Assembly: GCF_964340395.1 (NCBI RefSeq)
Contig: NC_135556.1
Coordinates: forward strand, 17,691,642-17,755,641
DNA from: Glandiceps talaboti
Lineage: Eukaryota; Hemichordata; Enteropneusta; Spengelidae
Direction of reading: 5' to 3'
DNA length: 64,000 nucleotides
Shown: in pieces, positions 58,546 through 64,000 of the stretch
Position numbering within the stretch: position 1 is the stretch's first letter
How the letters are laid out: each line of letters begins with the position of its first letter
Notes under the pieces: generated by a model
What the model was told of the DNA's origin: nothing
The model's input: only the letters and a program-made list of their open reading frames with translations
The model's database searches: none
Made by a program: the position numbers and the translations under genes

Positions 58546-59543
58546 TTGATGGTGAGAGCAAATGTGTAGGTATTTCTGTTTTTAAACGTGTTACACTTAC
58601 AACTCGCTGCAAAGTGGTGTCATATCTAATTATAAGCATAAGCATGAAACTAACTACACAAAGTAAAACTACTGTAAATTTATAATTCAATCTTTCGTTG
58701 CATTGGTTATTTTATTAGCAATTCATTCTAGACGATTAAGCCCACTGTGATTCCCACAAGCAGAAAATCACACTACAGTTTATCGTAAACTCAGTTTTCA
58801 TATAAATTACGTGGTATTATGAAAAATTCCTCATGCAATGAGATGATTTATATGAAATTTGACTGTTCCATAGATTCATTGACATATAGTACAAAAAATA
58901 TGAGTGCTTGTAGTATTGATATCATATATTGTGATGACTATAGAACTCTTTTAAGTGCAGGCAATTAAGTTATGATAATTTTTGGTAAACTTAATTCATT
59001 TTTAGAGTTACTTAACGCACGTTATGTTGTTAGAAAACCCGTTCACTTCATTAGATGTGATGGCTGGTGCACTGTACACACATATCGATTTACAAATTGA
59101 CAAGGCTTTTCCTAGATATGTTTTGCTGAAGTTAAACGTTCAAAAAACTACTATATATGGGACTATATTTGTGAAGTGAACTCCGCTGCTCTATACGTAC
59201 ATTTGTTGATGCATGTCTAACTAATCTTGAATGAACGACAATTCTAGTTATATGTTGACTATAATATTGTAGACTTCTAAACTACCCGATTGCAAATTTT
59301 AAAAAGGTATAAGTGTCACACGCAGTTGAACGATTTAATAGCGCATGCGCGTGTCCTCGCATACCTTGCAGTACGAAACGATCTATATGGAATTCTAAGT
59401 ATATTTAAGTAGTTACTAAACTGCAATGCATGTATGAATTTGAAGGTTAAAAGTTTGTAACGACATAATATATTTCAATGTTTATATAATCGATATCGTT
59501 TACATTTTGTCTTTTCTAATGTAGAAAAGTGAGAAAACCAAGT
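58546..59543. other. Non-coding stretch with an NRF-1-type motif
   Basis: GCGCATGCGC, the NRF-1 palindrome, is at 59,341-59,350 within a small CpG cluster. On the minus strand a 26-codon frame starting MRGHAHALLN crosses it. No gene could be assigned. Confidence 0.3.
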
Positions 59544-59949
59544 CATACATACATACATACATACATACATACATACATACATACATACATACATACACAC
59601 ACACATACACACAGAGAGACATACGCACGCACGCACACACACACGCACACACACACACACACATACATACATACATACATACATACATACATACATACAT
59701 ACATACATACATACACACATACACACACGCACGCACGCACATACACACACAGACATACGCACAAACACACACACACATACATACATACATACATACATAC
59801 ATACATACATACATACATACATACATACATACATACACACACACACATATACATACATACATACATACATACATACATACATACATACACACACACACAC
59901 GCACACACAGACAGACAGACAGACAGACAGACATACGCATGCACGCACG

Positions 59950-59999
<50 letters not shown>
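59544..59999 (+). repeat. Compound (CATA)n/(CA)n/(CACG)n microsatellite
   Basis: Five or more CATA runs are separated by CA, GCAC and GACA segments, with a final CA run. This is the longest array in the window; the open frames of 160-173 codons on both strands are its translations. Confidence 0.95.
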
Positions 60000-60000
<1 letters not shown>

Positions 60001-61428
60001 CACGTATGTGATTATCTTGTTTGTGCATTACATCAAGAATGACAACACTGACCAGGACAATACAGCATGCATGCTAGAATTACAGTGGTTTGCAATCCAT
60101 ATGAGATGTCTGTATTCCACAAGGCGAGTCATTTTGTTTGCTTTTACCTAGTATGTAAAAATAACAAGGCAGGGCTTATGACGCAAGATGGCTTTTACCG
60201 TCACTTAATGTTGCACCACATACTGATATGTTCCATCATGATGAATTAATACATATGCTGATAGTCGTAATCAAAATCCTTCCTTATCAAGGTTCACTGT
60301 AACCTTGAAACAACAGCACCCATGAGACCTGTTTATCGAAAACGTATGAAACATTTTCCTTTTCGTTTGAAACATTTGAAAATCTAACTGCTTAAATGTG
60401 ATGGGATATATTGTGGATAAGGAAAATGGACAAACGATGTATAAGTGATATATATGCAAATACTTGTGGCACATGCTGTCTAACCATTAGTAAGTACAAC
60501 AAAGTGATAGCGTCGTAATTGCCCTCACGCCTTCCTGTAATAATCACCTTCCAAATAACATTCCGAACATCTCAAACACGTACATATTTTAAATCCTTAG
60601 TAGCAGCACATTTGAGTTGACGAAATGCACACTAATCCCAGTTGAAAGTGTTATATTATTGCGCACAAGGGGGCGTTTTTCATCACTTAGAAAACCACAG
60701 GAAGTCATCGCTACATCACTCCATTCGGCAGTCGGCTGTTTTACTGGTGTTAACATGACACGTTGTATTTTTCCTACTTATAGAATTTGAAAGTAAAGAA
60801 TAAACACTACTGTGATAGTGGTATTTTTGTTATCTTTTCATTTTATTAAATGCACCATTACAAAAAATACAACGGGTATCTATGTGAAATATTGATCAGT
60901 TTTTTAATTAATGTTTTCTCATGCCCAGTCATGTCTTGAAGAACTAACTTAAACTTTTCTTCTTCGTTTTTTATGTTTTTCCTCAAAATGGAATCTGCAA
61001 AATTGTTCTGTAATAGCAATGAATACAATTTCAAATTCACAGATATTTCAACTTTAGCTTAGATTATCATTTTTTTCTTCATCAAGCACATTGATATGCC
61101 ACATATACACTGCCAAATGAGATTTTTCCTTTTTCAAATTTATCATATTTCCATTTTATACAAGTTTAATTACAGTTCCCTTTAATGAAATCCAGTTCAG
61201 GAAATATGAACATTTGACTGACTCGTAAAATGATATGAGAAATAAAACATGTTTCTAGCAACAACAGTGCTGGCTAACACTTTGTTTGGTAATAAAACAG
61301 TATAAAAACCATGCCGGGAGGTAGCTTTACCATATACCTTTTTAGATCAAAAAGGCGGTTTTTTGAGAATTTCCCAATAACAGAGTCAAAGTCACTGTAA
61401 AATTGAATTGGCGTTGAGAGAAGCCACA
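60000..61428. other. Non-coding AT-rich stretch
   Basis: A GC-richer patch at about 60,660-60,735 (AAGGGGGCG, CACAGGAAGTCATCGC) is unexplained. Nothing else was recognised. Confidence 0.35.
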
Positions 61429-61459
61429 CCATACATGCATGCATACATACATACATGCA

Positions 61460-61491
<32 letters not shown>

Positions 61492-61685
61492 CACACACAC
61501 ACAATACATGCATACACACAATACATGCATACATACATACATACATACATACATACATACATACATGCATACATGCATGCATGCATGCATGCATACATAC
61601 ATACATACATACATACATACATACATACATACATACATACATACATACATACATACATACATACACACATACATACATACATACA
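61429..61685 (+). repeat. (CATA)n microsatellite with CATG and CA interruptions
   Basis: Long CATA runs include a (CATG)n patch near 61,572-61,594. Long open frames here are repeat translations. Confidence 0.95.
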
Positions 61686-63066
61686 AATGATGCAAAACAC
61701 ATTTAATATGATATGAGTTATACCTAACGATAAATCACTTTAGTCTTTATAGGTAAATACAGTTTGATTATGTAAGTACCCATGCTGGCAATTACTTTTG
61801 TTTCGACGCAGTGCAGATGAGGAGCTGGTATTGCACGATTTCAAAATGTACTTTTAATATGTAATAATGGTAATATGATGTTGATGCCCTAACTCTAGTC
61901 ATGTTATGCGCATGACTTGACATGGTGACGTTTCTCTTCACTTCAAAGGCCTGGCATGACCTCCATATTGTACATTACAGAGTGTGTGCCTCTTTCATAG
62001 CAGTTATACACATGTAATGATTTTAAACATAGAGTATTTTTCTAATGTTAGTTACATTAAATGGCACTCTGGAGCAGAGAAGATATGTATGACCAAATAA
62101 GCTGTAAGCTGGTGACTTAAAAAATCAGCCCAGGTTCATGAACCGTCAACCTGTTGTGTCTTCAAATTGTTTACATGTTCTTCACTTGGTTTATTTCTCT
62201 TAATTTTTATCCAGAGATAATTTCATGTATCCTATAATGTTGAAACGTGAAGATCCATTCATTTGTATGCAGTGTCTAATTCTTGTATTGCAATCATTTC
62301 TTTCAAAACGTTTTTCATTAATTCTTTGATTGTATGACGCAATGCATCAATAAAAATAACTCTTTTTAGTTACGTATCTTTGAAATTGCAATTAAAACAA
62401 AAGATAACATCGGTTCCATGGACACTAAAATATAGAGCCAAGGGCATAAAGATATCGATATTCAGTCTTTCGATTATAGGAAGTTGAATATGCATCATTC
62501 GTTCGCCTCCTGCTGTTATTAACACTTCCATTTGTGTACAGGAATTATTTTATTATATATGCCGAATGTTAACCAACCTTAACGCTTAAGGCTTTCCAGA
62601 AGCATTAAAAGTGTCTATACACATTGCCGTGGTAACGACGAAGGTTTATCGTTGTCCGAAAGCTTTCTTGTGGTATAATATAGTCTGGGTTATAGCTTTC
62701 AAGCACTGATTTTGCTCTCTAAAATTACCAACCTAAGTAATAAATGTTTTATTTGTTGAAATTGTTATTCAACCCCCAAGGTATTTAGTATAAAAGTATT
62801 CATAGTGAATTAAGATGGTAATTGTTACTATACATATCGTTCACCACGGCTACAGCAATTATTTTGGTGCGATACTGATGCTTTCCGGCGACCTCGACTT
62901 GTCATATGCACAGTTACATAAAGTATGCACTACACCAATTGCGAATTGTGTGCAAAAACCGTGTTATTTTACATTCAAGCGCGCATCTCATGGTTGCAAA
63001 TTAGTTTTCTGTATATTAGTGTTTAATACGTTCTTCACACAAATACGTATACTATGTTTAAGCGTT
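61686..63066. other. Non-coding AT-rich stretch
   Basis: The open frame entering the next microsatellite from 62,815 has about 85 codons of non-repeat sequence, but no recognisable domain. Nothing else was seen. Confidence 0.35.
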
Positions 63067-63474
63067 GTATGTATGTATGTATGTATGTATGTATGTATGT
63101 ATGTATGTATGTATGTATGTATGCATGTATGTATGCATGTATGCATGCATGCACGTATGTATGTATGTATGTATGTATGTATGTATGTATGTATGTATGT
63201 ATGTATGTATGTGTGTGCGCGTGTGCGCGTGCATAAGCATGCATGGATGCTTGCATGTGTGCATGTCTGTCTGTATGTATGTATGTACGCATGTATGTCT
63301 GTCTGTCTGTCTGTCTTTCTGTATGTATGTCTGTCTGTCTGTCTGTATGTATGTATGTATGTATGTATGTATGTACGCATGTATGTCTGTCTTTCTGTAT
63401 GTATGTATGTATGTATGTATGTATGTATGTATTGCATGTATGCATGTATGTATGTATGTATGTATGCATGTATA
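63067..63474 (+). repeat. Compound (GTAT)n/(GTCT)n microsatellite
   Basis: GTAT runs are interrupted by GCATG, GTCT and GTGCGC segments. Long open frames on both strands are repeat translations. Confidence 0.95.
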
Positions 63475-64000
63475 ATGTGTGTTTGCGTGCATTTAGTTTG
63501 TTCTAAGCCTTATAATTTGAGCATGATATGTCACATGGAACCAGTAAAGATATGTTTCAATGGTTAATGAGAAGAATACACTATTACAACTGACATTTTC
63601 AAGAATAGACTAACGAAAAGTCGATCTGTCACTGAGAATTGCAAAATAAAATCAGTTGCATAGACAACATTTGATTTGTATGCACAGAACACTATGTATG
63701 TTATTTGATATGTTCAACGGTCTCACTGTTCAACTTGGCAATCAGTGAGCCATTCTAAGTGCAAACAAGATTTATGTTACCAAACCCTAGGGAGTAAATA
63801 CACACGGAGGTTACAAACTTTGATTTCCCTTTTCACTTCCCTCGATATCATTCCCATTGGTTTGTATTGCATCTGTGTGTTTAAACGTAATATGACGAGT
63901 GTGCTATCAATCGCGCAATCAAAAAGAATCTATAATGCACCAGAGATATGTTCGATGAGTTGGATGAAACCTGATTGATTGATGGGTAATTGAACACGTT
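63475..64000. other. Non-coding end of window
   Basis: A 77-codon plus frame at 63,745-63,978 has no recognisable domain. Nothing else was seen. Confidence 0.35.

Noticed and set aside
58277-58690. 137-codon minus frame rich in Ser/Leu/Thr/His
   Set aside because: Translation of the GAGT microsatellite.
59475-60028. Open frames of 160-173 codons on both strands (Tyr/Val/Cys/Met or His/Thr/Tyr repeats)
   Set aside because: Pure translations of CATA/CA microsatellites; the same holds at 12.5, 28.3, 30.4, 61.4 and 63.1 kb.
62815-63567. 250-codon plus frame, the longest in the window
   Set aside because: About two thirds is translated GTAT microsatellite; the first ~85 codons have no domain, splice or promoter support.

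Overview
The window reads as nuclear DNA from a non-model animal, most likely a marine invertebrate (lophotrochozoan, ambulacrarian or cephalochordate; the sequence does not settle which). The grounds are a very AT-rich, CpG-poor background, long tetranucleotide and AT microsatellites, GT-AG introns with AATAAA signals, decayed LINE 3' ends with short-repeat tails, and the first two exons of an animal Cys-loop ligand-gated ion channel. Nothing prokaryotic is visible: no operons, ribosome binding sites, CRISPR array or plasmid features. Most of the window is intron or intergenic DNA, and most long open frames are either translated microsatellites or chance.

The best-supported gene is on the minus strand at 25,933-26,522. 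Exon 1 encodes a signal peptide. Exon 2 encodes the N-terminal region of a glycine/GABA-type anion channel subunit, with a ...NYDSRIRPNFNG signature and a phase-1 intron at the position expected for that family. A TATA box and a TCACGTGA E-box lie just upstream. No further exons could be recognised to the left, so intron 2 probably runs at least to the left edge of the window.

The left 8.2 kb holds plus-strand fragments of repeat-associated genes: a Cys-rich, coiled-coil exon pair (4,969-5,234), a coiled-coil/SAP-like/acidic ORF broken by two frame changes (5,317-5,897), and a barrel-like fragment with a frameshift (about 7,855-8,186). The first two sit between inverted G/C-rich ends at 4,423 and 6,841 and may belong to an undescribed transposon. 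Then follow a 29-bp minisatellite with higher-order structure (8,535-9,052), a CpG-enriched promoter-like patch (13.25-13.6 kb), a dimeric dispersed repeat (18.34-18.69 kb), a 27-bp minisatellite (18.9-19.1 kb) and a long stem-loop (19.55-19.70 kb).

The right 37 kb has no confidently identified gene. It contains two decayed LINE 3' ends (37.5 kb minus, 41.4 kb plus), a related tail (42.5 kb minus), dispersed repeat pairs (50.65/55.39 kb and 32.6/58.2 kb), many microsatellites, and a few short promoter-like or exon-like islands (27.36, 43.3, 47.24, 50.04 and 59.34 kb) that are listed at low confidence.
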